Shown piece after piece: positions 11,626 through 22,888 of a stretch of DNA of 64,000 nucleotides. Position 1 is the first letter of the stretch, and each line of letters opens with the position of its first letter. Under the pieces are notes generated by a model that searched no databases, was not told the origin of the DNA, and was given only the letters and a program-made list of their open reading frames with translations. The translations under genes and the position numbers were made by a program. Origin of the DNA: Cyprinodon diabolis (lineage: Eukaryota > Chordata > Actinopteri > Cyprinodontiformes > Cyprinodontidae). The stretch is from the NCBI GenBank assembly GCA_030533445.1, contig CM060062.1:4379456-4443455 (forward strand), given 5' to 3'.

Positions 11626-12324
11626 TGTTGGGATCTGGAGAAGTTCCACCTGTCTCCAGCAGAGTTCGCTGTGGATCCTCCTGAGCTGAGCCTTTCGACA
11701 AACCTGAAGCCCATCTCATCATCAGGAGGATCCTCCACTATATAAGCAGCCCTCAGACCTCGCATCAACGCCGCAGTGTTTATCCAGTTTGGTTAGCACC
11801 TGAGCCTCACTTCCTCTGTGAAATCCTTGTTGCTTTAATCTCCTAGTTGGATTTTTATTCCCTTTTTTGTCTCTGCTTACAGGAAACCTGTTTTTGCCTT
11901 GTAAGCTCTGGATGAGCTTAACCTGCCGAGCCTGCCCTCTGAGCCCAAACCTGAAGACCTTCTTCTGGATTCCCATGCTGCTCTGGACTAAGAGTTGGAA
12001 AACCAAGGTCTGTCCAAACGCTAGATGCAAGACGCTGAAGCTGCCATTACACTCTGCTGAAACAAACAGTCTCTGGACCCAACAGTGCCTCTCTCAAAGC
12101 CAAACCCGGACTCTTCAAGGTAGATCTCTGAAGATAACAATTCCACATTCATCTGCTACGTGGCTAACTGAAATGTCATCCCTACAGTCTCCTGTGAACC
12201 TGTCCTTCAGATGTGAACCAGTTCCAGACTCATTTCCATGTGCTTTATTAATAAACTCATTTAAACCTTTTCCCTGTTTCCCGTGGTGTTCTGCATATTG
12301 GGCCTCTCTGAACCAATCATGACA
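11626..12324 (+). repeat. 3' LTR of the gypsy element (699 bp)
   Basis: Begins TGTTGGGATC directly after the polypurine tract and ends AATCATGACA. It contains a TATATAAG promoter box at about 11739-11746 and an AATAAA signal at 12250-12255, so the U3-R-U5 order is plausible. The end blocks (TAAACCTTTTCCCTG, TTCTGCAT, CATGACA) also occur in the solo LTR at 17937-18723, showing that the two families are related. Confidence 0.88.
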
Positions 12325-12344
12325 ATACTAAGGTTGACACCAGT

Positions 12345-12905
12345 ATATTTAGACTTAGACAACTTTTATTGTCAATATGTATAGAAAGAGTGTATACAAA
12401 ACTAAATTTCCTTTTGTGCGGCTTTCAGACAGTGAATGAGCAGCAGCTTAGCAGTAGAATTAATATATGCATTTCATAAAGTGCAGCAGTGATCAAATGT
12501 AAACAGAGTGGGAGAAAAACATGCTGAAAAAAAGCACTGATATGGACGTTTGGAGAATTAATATATATGGTGCATATATGCAGTATTTTGGTTTGGTGTT
12601 ATCGGTGTGATAAAGAGTCTGTTACTTAACTTAGAATTTTTTCAACATTTCAGCAGTCTGGTGGCAGTCGGGAAGAATGCTGCTGGGAATGAATGCTGCG
12701 ACGCCTCTTCCCAGAGGGCAGCAGGGAGAACAGTCCATGGTGGGGGGGGTGAGGGATCATTGATGACGTTAAGGGCTTGGGACACGCAGTGCTGGGATGA
12801 AATGTCTTATGGAGGGAAGAGGAGTCCCGATGATCTCCTCTGCTGTTCTCACCACTCTTCTCAACCTTCTTCCAGTCTGAGGAAGAAGGTGAGAAGTAGT
12901 GATGT
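12345..12905 (-). mobile_element. LINE 3' end (second LINE family): RT C-terminus plus 3' UTR
   Basis: On the minus strand it encodes a broken C-terminal segment with LRRVVRTAEEIIGTPLPS, then RHFIPALR and LFSLLPSGKR. These are typical of the C-terminal tail of a widespread fish LINE. The 3' UTR follows, ending with the complement of a CTTAGACTTAGACA...TTTTATTGTC motif near 12345. The same end motif recurs at 20512-20600. It is truncated and non-coding as a whole. Confidence 0.75.
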
Positions 12906-13142
12906 CATGAGATGAGCCGAAGCTACGAAGCATGGGTCGAGGACTGGAAGGGGGGGTGTCCGTGAGGCGCATATTGATGCTTGCTTCATTTGGGGGAGGA
13001 ACCAAAATAGATGCCGTCCGAAGCCGCGCTACCCAGCCATACCACGTGACTGCTTCAGGAAGTGGTTCAGCTCGTACGGACCTTCAGCAGGCATGTAAAC
13101 AGCCTCAGTATTCAGTCAAGATGTGGGAGTTTGTGGGAGAGT

Positions 13143-13817
13143 TCAATTCAGTTTATTTAAATCGCGCCAATTCACAACACAAGTCATCTCAAGGCACTTT
13201 ACAGTTCATCAACCAGATCATCCAGTCAAATTGATTCAAAGTTTTTTTATCTAAGGAAAACCAGTTGATTGCATCGACTCATTGACTCAAATGCAATCCC
13301 TCACACTAAGCATGCTTGTAGCGACAGTGGAGAGGAAAAACTCCCTTTTAACAGGAAGAAACCTCCAGCAGAACCAGGCTCAGTGTGAGCGGCCATCTGC
13401 CGAGGCTGACTGGGGTTCAAGGAGACAGAAGCAGAGACACAAAAAGCAGCTATTTAAGGCGGCCCCATCCAGGAAACACACAGCCAGGCAGACGAGCACC
13501 GAGGCAGCTCCCATGCCAGAGGATGAAGAGAGCACATCCAGCCAGTCACAGTCAAAGAAACAGGACTACACTAGAAAACAGTCTGATCTCCAGCATCTAT
13601 AAACAAGGGCGTTGATGGAAGCAGCACAGCTATTTCTCTCCAGGATGGAGTCACAGCCAAACAGGAACAGACGAGGCAAAGCTATTCTCAGAAAAAGCAG
13701 AGAGAGCAGAACGCAAGAGAATAAATTAACAGATTCTGCAGAATAGGATCATAGAGAGAGAATGAAGCAGAATGATGAAATGGGGGTCCCTATGTCCTCC
13801 AGAAGTCTAAACCTACA
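13143..13817 (-). mobile_element. CR1/L2-like LINE 3'-UTR, 5'-truncated
   Basis: Nearly collinear with 3246-3930 of the full-length copy: tail-proximal TTCAATTCAGTTTATTTAAA at the left, through the GACAGTGGAGAGG block to the TCCTCCAGAAGTCTAAACC block. It contains no ORF2. Its right end abuts GCAGCAGGGAGAACAGTCCA, a string also present at 12718-12737 in the neighbouring LINE fragment. Confidence 0.88.
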
Positions 13818-15439
13818 GCAGCAGGGAGAACAGTCCAATCTTGTTGGTTAAAACTAGTTTGAGGAGATTAAACAATAAAATCTGAACAAGCCACTGGTTA
13901 TGGATATAAGATTGTTGTTAAATAGTATTACTTTGTCAAAGCTTGTCATCTTGCTAGTAGCATCAGCTCTAAGAGAAGGACTTCCACCAATAAGGCCGTT
14001 GGTTCAAGACCCACCTTAAGTTCTTGAAAGTTGTGATAAAACAAAAATATTTTGTCTAATGTGACGAATTTGTATTGGTTTGCCCTAGCACAAATAAAGA
14101 TTGGGTAACAACACTACCAAATTAGATTGGTTGGTTTTACCAAAAGATTGGTTGAACATAACTTCCAACCCGATTATAACCAAAAATGGTGGGAAAACTA
14201 TTATCTTTGAATAAAATGACCAACAACTTTCCTTTTGCTCATCATTGCCCAATTTGCACAATAACTTACACAGTCTGCTTGAGTTTATTTCGCTAAAATG
14301 GCAGAAACACAGTGCACAATAAATGGTTTTTCTCTTCTAGGAACAAAAGTCAAAGAGCACACATTCTTTTACCCAAACACATACACACCCATCCCCCCCA
14401 CTGCCACGCTGTTTCACATGATCCTTGATGAGACTTACCATTGACAAAAACTTATACAGAACAACTACTAACAATTACAAAGGAACTTAAATGGGGGAGA
14501 AAAAAAACAAGAAAAACAGTTGTAAAACATCTCAGATTATATTACTAACTGTAGTTCTGCATAACACCAGTAGGTGGTGACATGTTCACATGGAGCTTCA
14601 TTACCTCTGGGGATTGTGGAAGCATTTTGGCCAAATGGTTCAAATGCCTCATGAGGCTTCATCCCACCATCACTAGTGAGAAGGTTTTGACAGCTGGTCA
14701 GAACGCTCTCTATGGTAATTCTGTTGTGATGATGGGTGGGGGTAGGCACCAGCCAAACAACTTCTCCACCAGGCTCGGACTGGGACTGGCCCACTTATGG
14801 ACCCACCCCAGGAAAAAGAAACAGAAGCACAGTCAAACGCATGCATCTCAAATGTGAAACACAATACAAATAGACATTGTGGATCTATCTTCAAGCATCA
14901 CACGACAACCATCACCAAGACTTCTATAATGCGGTTTTACTGGCTTTGGTTAACACGGACGTGACAGTGACTGCTACTGCGTAACATCTACACTTCCACA
15001 AAGCCAGCCAGACAGCCACCTACACACACGTACAGCGCCGTCACTGACTCACGTTTTCTAGCCCAAAAAATGTTTTCAGATTGAGATGATTTCTTCCATT
15101 TCTCCACGCTGAGGACATCATTGAATGATGTGCTTTGTATTTTCATTGCTGCATGGATTGGAGAAGATGGAGGCACTGGCTTTTCTTAGGTTTACCAGTG
15201 TTGACATTAGCTTTGGAAAGCCTTCCACTTCTGGGGAGCTGAGAATAGCTTCCACCATGCCTTATTCCTCATACCTTCCATCCATATCAATGTTTTTGAG
15301 TTTGCAGGCCCCGTCTGCATCACTGTACTCTTCATAGGACACGGCAGTTCTAAGGGCGATCTTTGACATACCTCTCACTCAAATATTTTGTTGCCCTTTC
15401 ATGGAACTTAATAAAATCTGTCTCATATTTCATTGTCAA
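13818..15439. other. Intergenic sequence with one dispersed repeat
   Basis: Mostly unannotatable. Bases about 14455-14700 form a repeat that recurs inverted at about 26245-26430 (listed separately). Near 14770 there is a short GGCTCGGACTGGGACTGG stretch. Short frames around 14.5-15.3 kb have no recognisable motif. Confidence 0.4.
14455..14700 (+). repeat. Dispersed repeat R1, copy 1
   Basis: It shares ordered blocks with the complement of 26245-26430: AGTAGGTGGTGACAT, TTCACATGGAGC, TTTGGCCAAA, CTCATGAGGCTTCATC and CACCATCA, plus a flanking A-rich block with CAAGAAAAACAG. No coding capacity and no clear terminal inverted repeats. Probably a non-autonomous element of unknown class. Confidence 0.6.
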
Positions 15440-15539
15440 ATCAGGTGTTATTGTCGTTCCTGGACGAAGTGGTGATATTCCCAATACCTGCTCTCTGGCA
15501 TAATATCACGCAGTTTGTGTTTGGAGTGAAAACACAATT

Positions 15540-15828
15540 ACACCCAAGTTTCTGTAAGACAACATAAATCAATTTCATTATCACAAAATAGTCATTATCA
15601 AACAGACTTTCTGAAGAGAGATAGCATATGTTAAACCACATGTAATTGTTGTTCTTTTTCCCCAATTGGGGTTATTTTAATTTTAGTTAGATTATCAAGT
15701 TGTACTTCTTTAGGAGTCTTTTCTAATTTATTTGATTTTGGCTGTGGACAAGACACTGTCTGGATGGAGTAATGAGTCGGTAACAGTAGAGAAGCTGCAG
15801 ACAGGTGTGTTTAACTACGACTAATGGA
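15540..15828 (-). mobile_element. Inverted fragment of the CR1/L2-like LINE (start of ORF2)
   Basis: It corresponds on the minus strand to about 6735-7022 of the full-length element: the ACTGTCTGGATGGAGTAA block, the TTTTTCCCCAATTGG block and the TTTCTGTAAG block. It is clearly more diverged than the plus-strand fragment next to it. Like the full-length copy it shows no in-frame ATG in this part of ORF2. Confidence 0.75.
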
Positions 15829-15831
15829 CTA

Positions 15832-17607
15832 ATGGACTTGTATCTGTGCTCGTCCTGTTGGATCTCAGTGCTGCATTGGATACAGTTGACCATAATATTC
15901 TTTTAGAAAGACTTGAATATTTTGTTGAAATTAAAGGAACAGCTCTAGACTGGTGTAAATCTGATCTATCTGATCGATTTCAGTTTATTCATGTTAATGA
16001 CAGATCTTCCACATGCTCAAAGGTTACCTGTGGAGTACCACAGGGATCAGTGCTAGGACCAATTCTCTTTACTTTATACATGCTCCCAATTGGTAGAATT
16101 ATTAGACAGCATGGGATTAATTTTCACTGTTATGCTGATGATACCCAGCTATATCTGTCTATAAATCCAGATGAAGCTAACCCATTACATACATTTCAGG
16201 CATGTCTGAAGACTTAAAAACCTGGATGACTCTTAACTTTCTCCTTCTGAATGCAGACAAAACAGAAGTTATAGTCTTTGGACCAGAGTCTCTGAAAAAG
16301 AAGCTGATTAGCCAGTCACTTCATTTGGATGGGATTAAACTGATTTCAGATAATAAAGTAAAAAATCTTGGTGTTGTTTTTGATCAGGACTTGTCATTTA
16401 AATCCCAGATCAAAGAGGTTTCTAGAATTTCCTTCTTTCATCTGAGGAATATTGCAAAAATTAGAAATATCCTGTCCAGGGGTGATGCTGAGAAACTAGT
16501 CCATGCATTTGTTACTTCAAGGCTGGACTATTTTAATTCTTTACTATCAAGAAGTCCACAAACTGTAGTTAAAAGCCTTCAGCTGATCCAAAATGCTGCA
16601 GCCAGAGTCCTGATGAAAATGAAAAAGAGAGATCACATCTCTCCTATCCTGGCTTCTCTTCATTGGCTTCCTGTTAAATCCAGAATAGAATTTAAAATCC
16701 TCCTTCTCACATATAAAGCCTTAAATGGCCAAGCTCCATCTTATATCAGAGATCTGATTGTTCCTGATGTTCCTAACAGAGCACTTTTCTCTCAATCTGC
16801 AGGTTTACTAGTGGTTCCTAGAATTTCTAAAAGTAGAATGGGAGGCAGATCTTTTAGTTATCAGGCTCCTCTCCTGTGGAACCAACTACCAGATTTAGTC
16901 TGTGAGGCAGACACCCTGTCTACTTTTAAGGCTAGGCTTAAAACTTTCCTTTTTGATAAAGCTTATAGTTAGAGTGGCTCAGGTTATCCTGAACTATCTC
17001 TATAGTTATGCTGCTATAGGCTTAGACTGCTGGAGGACATAGGGACCCCCATTTCATCATTCTGCTTCATTCTCTCTCTATTCTCCTATTCTGCAGAATC
17101 TGTTAGTTCAATCTCTAATGTTCTGCTCTCTCTGCTTTTCCTCAGAGTAGCTTTGCCTCGTCTGTTCCTGTTTGGCTGTGACGCCATCCTGGAAAGAAAC
17201 ATCAGCTGTGCTGCTTCGATCAACACCCTTTATAGATTTTGGAGATCGGCCTGTTTTCCAGTGTGGTCCTGTTTCTCTGACTGTGACTGACTGGATGTGC
17301 TCTGTTCATCCGCTTCTGTCTCCTTGAACCCCAGTCGGCCTCAGCAGATGGCCGCTCACACTGAGCCTGGTTCTGCTGGAGGTTTCTTCCTGTTAAAAGG
17401 GAGTTTTTCCTCTCCACTGTTGCTACAAGCATGCTTAGTGTGAGGGATTGTATTTGAGTCAATGAGTCAATGCAATCAACTGGTTTCCTTAGATAGAAAA
17501 CTTTGTATCAATTTGACTGTATGATCTGATTGAACTGTAAAGTGCCTTGAGATGACATGTGATGTGAATTTGGCGCTATATAAATAAACGGAATTGAATT
17601 GAATTGA
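15832..17607 (+). mobile_element. CR1/L2-like LINE 3' half, plus strand
   Basis: It begins inside the RT ([24 protein letters not shown]) and runs through the C-terminus, the whole 3' UTR and the AATTG tail at about 17590-17607. Identity to the full-length copy is high. The segment in front (15540-15828) is the same family in opposite orientation, giving a 5'-inverted structure with a short duplicated GGACTAAT at the junction. Confidence 0.9.
15846..16972 (+). pseudogene. LINE ORF2 fragment: RT and C-terminal domain, frameshifted
   Basis: Two overlapping frames. 15846-16217 has [22 protein letters not shown] and YADD. 16202-16972 has the connection and C-terminal region ending [13 protein letters not shown] frameshift near 16200-16217 separates them (the master copy reads through). 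The Phe of AFDTVDH is replaced by Leu. Endonuclease and ORF1 are missing, so it is non-functional. Confidence 0.9.
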
Positions 17608-17936
17608 CTCTGCTTCCTGATCAACACCGTGGAATGTCAGGGTTTTGGAAGAATTGTTTTTCTTTTACCCCAAAACTGTAGTAACAAAATGGAACAAAAT
17701 GCTAATTCTCTCTGGTTCCACAAAGAAAGCTAAGAACATTCACCAAATAGCACACCATTAAATAACAACCAACCTCTTTCTTGTTATTTAGAAGAAAAAC
17801 CAATCCAAATATTGTTTATTAATTAAGTTAAATGGAATAAAGTGATTCTATTTGTATAACATTCTAAGAAAGTAAGAAAGTAATCAAATCAGAATAAGCT
17901 TTGGCATATCTTTAACATGAATGTGATATAACTGTG

Positions 17937-18723
17937 TGTCAGGACTCCTGTTTTTGTGTTTGTGGTTCTGTGTTTGTCTCCCTTCATCCACCATGAGACG
18001 CTGGTTCTGGTCCGCCTCCTCACACACCTGATGGTTTCCTCGTTAAACGGAGTGTTCTTAAGCTGCTGACTGCCACTACTTCGACACCTGAGTGTTTGCC
18101 AGTTTAGGGTACTCTAGCCAAGCTGAGTTTTTGCTGAGTCAAGCTGAGCTTTTTGTCATCCTGAGTTTAACTTTGATTTTTGTCTTTGCCTCTCGGCAGG
18201 AAGTCATCCTACAAACTGGATTTCTCGGACCTTCACTCCCTGGAAGGATCAACTGAGCTTCAAACTGAGCTGGGATTCAAACAGGGGGTTTTGGATCCAC
18301 TTTCCCCAAGAGATCATTTGAGCTTCTCACTGAGAAAGTTCAAGTACCGCAGGAAATCTGAGTGGCAGTCAGTTTCTCCGTTCACGAACTTTCAACCGCA
18401 TTCTGGGTAAACCCTGTTCAGCCCTCAACCGAATCAGACAAACATTGGAACCACGGCACAAAGATAGGAGTCAAGGATTCAACAACTTCTCTGGAAACGT
18501 GAGTCAGCAAACAAATCCTCTTCTCCAAGTTCACGAGTCAAAATCCCCACTGAGCCTGAACTAACCGCTGTGTCTTTCCCTCACTTTACAGTTCCGGTAG
18601 AGCAGTGTTCAGAGCAACACTTCTCCCTCCGCTAAACTTCTTCAATAAAACCTGTTAAACCTTTTCCCTGATCTCTCTGTTCGGTTTTCTGCATTTGGGT
18701 CTGAACTTTGTAACATCATGACA
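17937..18723 (+). mobile_element. Solo gypsy LTR (787 bp)
   Basis: Begins TGTCAGGACTCC and ends AACATCATGACA, with an AATAAAACC polyA signal near 18645. Flanking pentamers CTGTG (17932-17936) and CTTTG (18724-18728) differ by one base and may be a decayed 5-bp target duplication. The end region shares TTAAACCTTTTCCCTGA and TTCTGCAT with the LTR at 11626-12324. No internal gypsy sequence follows. Confidence 0.8.
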
Positions 18724-19684
18724 CTTTGAAACTTAGTTTTTGCTCAGGTTTGTGTAAGTAGAAGGTGAAAGGGATTGGTTACATGTAGCTAGTAGTTAGA
18801 TAAGGTTAGGGAGTTCCAGTTAGGGGTTCCTCCTCATTTAGTAGAAGAGTATTTAAGGAGACAGGACAAGCAGAACGGGGCCATAATCTCACAACAGAAG
18901 ACTGAAGATAGAGCAAGTAGTGATGCTTGAGGAGAACCAGATCATGTCTCTGTGAACCAACGAGGCTATGCACATTGTCTTAAACATTCTCTGATGCAGA
19001 ACAACCCTGTCAAGTCAGAAGGACAAACCTCGGTTCATCCAGCTGAATGAGATATGCAAGCCCTGAGATGTGCTTTTATGGTTCATTCAATCCAAACATG
19101 TTTAGGAGATCAAACCATCTGATATTCATGCAAATTCTACAGGGAACGTCATCAAGAGGTCAAACGGCATGACCGAGCATTCAAGCGTTCAACGCTGAAG
19201 TTTTGAAATTTGAATTTTTCAGCACTGGACAGTCACAAATCAGAAAAGCTAATCCAGGAGTTTTTTGTGGGAAAAGAGACACTACATGCAAGCTGTTATC
19301 ATTTCTGCAGAGCTGTCTGGATATGAAAAATAATAAATATCAATGGAGTTAAACTCAAGAGGTTTAAAAAAAGCTGTGAGATTGTTATGTACAAGGAACA
19401 GAGAGCAAGCTTGGATTATTACTGCGCTAAAACATTTTTTAAGAAATATGACGAAACATTATAAATACCCAAATCCACTAAAATCAGGTACAACCTGCTG
19501 ACGAAAAATATTTGATTGGAAATTCTGGTACTTGTTGTTTTACCACAAACCTTAAAAACTCTTGATATTTACCTATGAACTGACTGCAAAGATTATGTTT
19601 TGAGATGTACTTTCTTGCTTAAAAAAGTGTTCAACCTATTTTTCCAATGTATCAAAGTAAATAAAGCCAAGCTGCTCTCTAAAT
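18724..19684. other. Intergenic sequence, nothing recognised
   Basis: No convincing open frame or repeat boundary. The last 33 bases (about 19645-19677, ATCAAAGTAAATAAAGCCAA...) recur almost exactly at about 63226-63258, so the end of this stretch belongs to some low-copy repeat interrupted by the hAT element. Confidence 0.4.
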
Positions 19685-19885
19685 CAGGGGTGCCCAACCA
19701 GTCGATTGTGGGCGGAGTTTCCGTCGATCGCGAGAAGTTTTACAATGTAGACCTATTTATGGCTATGACAAAAAAAAAAAAAAAAGTTTTAAAAAACACT
19801 AATCAAATCATTGATCACGAGAGGCCAACGTCTATTTTCATAATAATAAAATGAAAAATAAAAAGTATGCAGGGAACCTTTTTTT

Positions 19886-20330
19886 ATGCATGCTGATTGC
19901 TGGGCATGGTTTGCCACGGTTGCTAGGTGTTACTCTGAAGCACGAAGAGGAATCTGCAGAGATAATGAGATAATGACATCTATCACAACTGATGGGGCTC
20001 CATCTATGGTTGGGCGCACTGCTGGATTCGTTGCTCTGTTCAAGCTGTCTGAAACTTTCCTGGATTTTTGGAGCTACCGCTCTATCATTCATCAACAACA
20101 GCTGTGCTGCAGTACTTTAAATACGAAGCATGTCATGGACGTTGCAATGAAGATTGCTTGCTCTGTTAGGGCCAGGAGTTTTCAGAGGTATTTATTCCGT
20201 GCCCAGCTCAAGGAGGCAGGTGCAGACCACACTGATCTGCTGTTGCACACCGACGTCAGGTGGCTGAGACGTGGCGATTCCTCAAAAGATTTTTGGAACT
20301 TTTGCCGAAATTAAAGAGTTTCTGAAACAG
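19886..20330 (+). pseudogene. hAT transposase fragment
   Basis: One frame of about 142 residues contains ITTDGAPSMVGRTAGFVALF, IIHQQQLC, MDVAMKIACSVRARSFQRYLF and LLLHTDVRWLRRGD. These are the characteristic core of ZBED5/GTF2IRD2-like hAT transposases. After WLRRGD the frame shifts and the expected FWNFCRN/LPEIKEFL region is split. The N-terminal zinc finger and the C-terminal dimerisation domain are absent. Confidence 0.88.
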
Positions 20331-20511
20331 TCAACAACCCATTCTGCTGTATATAACATCATCAACATAGTTTTTTCTTAGTGTTTTCCTATTTGTATCT
20401 GTTTTCCTGTTAAATGTTAATCCATCTGCCAGTTTCTCTGCCAATGCCAATGCCCAGTGAAGTTTATCATTCTGAAATAGTGGACTTCCCTTCTCCTTCT
20501 TCCTGCTTTGA

Positions 20512-20600
20512 AGTCATCTTAGACTTAGACAGATTTTATTTGTCATTTTGTTTACACAAGTGTAAAACAAAAAGAAATTTAGTTTGGAACAGCTCTCTGC
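20512..20600 (-). mobile_element. LINE 3'-tail fragment inside the hAT element
   Basis: The CATCTTAGACTTAGACAGAT, TTTTATTTGTCATT and AAATTTAGTTTGGAACAG blocks match the terminal 3' UTR at 12345-12420. A very short 5'-truncated insertion. Confidence 0.6.
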
Positions 20601-20796
20601 AAAATTTCATCTTTTTTTAAAGGGCAGCCTTGAAAAGTAGTAAAAAATAAAAAAATAAAAAAATTACTTACTGTTAATTCTCCACCTTTGCAAATAAAAT
20701 ACAAATACTGTCCATCCCTTGTGTTTGGCTTGGTAGATCGCGGCATGCCATCAACTTCAAAAGTAGATCTTGGTTTAAAAAAGGTTGGGAATTGGA

Positions 20797-21907
20797 AATT
20801 CAGTCATCGGCTGTCAGTGATTATATCTGCTGTACGAATGTCTGCTCCCAGAAAATATCCAAACCTCTTCTAGAGACCTTAGTAGACAGCCATAGAAAGA
20901 GATAGAATGCTTGGTACAATTTTATCTATGATTTTTAAGCTTCCTTTTTTTTGCTGTTACTAATTCCTTGATGAAAGCAAACAAATTAAAAAAGAACATT
21001 CTAGTAAATGTGTGGAGACACGATTTACTGAGTCACCGTTTTTAAAATGTTTTTTGGTGGTTGTAAAATAATCTTGATATGTGGTTTATGAAATTATTGC
21101 AAGGTCTTTAAAGGTAAACACATCCAATTGAAATATATTTATTGCACTAAAGCATGTGGGCTTCATCAACCCTTACAATCTAACTTCTTCCCATATCATA
21201 CAATCCCTGGTGTTATATCAGATTTATGTCAGGGGGGTAAACCTACGACTCTGCAAGTTGGGCTATTCTCCTTTAAAGAAGTTTTGAAAAAAAAAAAATA
21301 AGTACAGGATATAACAGAGGGAAAAACTAGTCATTCATGGGTGTATGAGAGCAGACAGAATGCTCATGTATTACATAAATTGCAGATTTAAATGGGACGA
21401 ATCAAAGTTACTCGCAGAGTCCATTTTGCAAAGAGATTGATTTCTGAGGGGGTGTACATGAGAATAACATTTATTTGCTGCGTCCAACCAGAAAGTGGGA
21501 TTAAACAGTTGGAAAATAAGGTTTTAAGTCAAGGATTACTAATTTCTGGATGTCACCCACTCATATTAAAATCAGCCAGTAGATGACAAATTAAGCTGGA
21601 GGGAAGGAGACAATTGGAAAAGCCACATGAAAAAATTGGATGTCATGCAAGGAGCTCTTATATGTTGCTGGTTTGGCAAGAAAACAAAGCAAGAAAATAA
21701 GAAAATACGCACCCTTTCAAATGGCTCCTGTTTGCAGGACAATTTCAATCAAAACTGTGCAATAAAATGTTGCAAATCAGTTTCTTAAATCCAGCCATTT
21801 GACGAGGCCTGAAAAAAAACTAAACAAAAAAATAAAACATATTTAGATAATCTGATAAAGCTTATCAAAGATATCAAGGAGTCTGAGCATTTAACAAACT
21901 TTTGGAT
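20797..21907. other. Intergenic AT-rich sequence
   Basis: No recognisable coding or repeat boundary. Several short poly-A runs (for example about 21287-21298). Confidence 0.4.
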
Positions 21908-22430
21908 CAGTGGTGGCTGGTGGAGTTTTCTCCAGGGGGGGCTATAAATTCAAAATAGACATATACCAAAAAACAATCAAACATATACCAAGTTATCACA
22001 CCATTATATTTATATGAATGCCAAAAACAAAAAAAATTATAAAAACAGTTTATAAAAACAAAAGATAATTATATACGCAGGTTTACTTTTTTACCCTTCT
22101 GAGGCTTTATGAAGGTAAATCTGTGTTTTGAATTGTCCAATATTGTGTCACAAACCTAAAAAAAATAATGAACCGGTTTAATAATAAAGAAGCTATTAGT
22201 CAGATTTATATTTTTTTATATATATAAAAAATATTTGTTTTCTGAGAATGTTTTTATTTAAGAGCAACTATGCAAATTAGCTATTAATTATTTTTATTTT
22301 CCATGTGAATCCCAGATTGTTAGTTCTTCTTTGCCTTTTTAAAAATTTTTTTAAATCAGTCCTACCTGTCTTTATTCATGCTAGGTCACATCCGTACATT
22401 TGAAAAGGAGGCAGGAAAGCAGAATACAGC

Positions 22431-22863
22431 GTTAAGGCTGATTTATACTTCCAAACTAGGTCGTCTGCGTAGGTGTCGCAGTGAACAAAAAGACGTCCCC
22501 GCCCCCTCCGCAGACACTCTGCTGCACCTCTCCCAAATTGCAGCTGATTGCAGACAGTGCCACAGACAGCAGGCTGGCTTGTTTTGTTTTTATGACCCGA
22601 AATTGCGGAAAACAACCTGTGAAGTTTGACCAGCTAGAAGAGCGAGGCCCGCGAGAACGCCGGGACAGTTTTTCCACGTGGATCCCAGGTATTTTTCGCC
22701 TCCATGTCCCTCTGTTGTCGGACAAACTCGTCCCCACGTCCTCACCGACTCGGCCATATCTAGACCCACAGCATATAGACCACGGTTCAATACTGGGCAT
22801 AAATCAAAAATGTCTGCGTCAAGCTAACTGCGACACACTGCTGCAGGAGTATAACCAGCCCTT
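22431..22863. mobile_element. TTAA-type MITE M1, copy 1
   Basis: Left end TTAAGGCTGATTTATACTTC. Right end GAGTATAACCAGCCCTTTA, whose complement opens with TAAAGGGCTGGTTATACTC. The interior is unusually GC-rich (for example GACGTCCCCGCCCCC). A second copy lies at about 43755-44116 and terminal sequences recur at 31147-31353. TTAA at the left edge suggests a piggyBac- or Kolobok-type target preference. Open frames inside are by-products of composition. Confidence 0.7.
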
Positions 22864-22888
22864 TAGCCTTGCTAAAGGGCTGGTTATA
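22850..22888. repeat. Perfect 18-bp palindrome at a MITE end
   Basis: TATAACCAGCCCTTTAGC, a 3-base spacer CTT, then its exact complement. It consists of two M1-type termini meeting head to head. Confidence 0.95.

Larger units (their letters stand above)
10268..12324 (+). mobile_element. 5'-truncated chromodomain Ty3/gypsy retrotransposon with 3' LTR
   Basis: Only the 3' third is present: the end of the RNase H/integrase linker (DALSR-like SFFSRLYS), the integrase, a chromodomain, a G-rich polypurine tract (11611-11622) and a 699-bp 3' LTR. gag, protease, reverse transcriptase and the 5' LTR are absent. A relative's solo LTR lies at 17937-18723, and another gypsy family's 3' end at 53320-55020. 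Confidence 0.88.
19685..20796 (+). mobile_element. Degraded hAT transposon (ZBED5/GTF2IRD2-like transposase)
   Basis: The left end is CAGGGGTGCCCAACCAGTCG, a typical vertebrate hAT terminus. The right end (TAGATCTTGGTTTAAAAAAG, then GTTGGGA) lacks the final CACCCCTG, so it is slightly truncated. The left flank CTCTAAAT would be the 8-bp target site. It contains one transposase fragment and is interrupted by a LINE tail at about 20512-20600. Confidence 0.78.
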
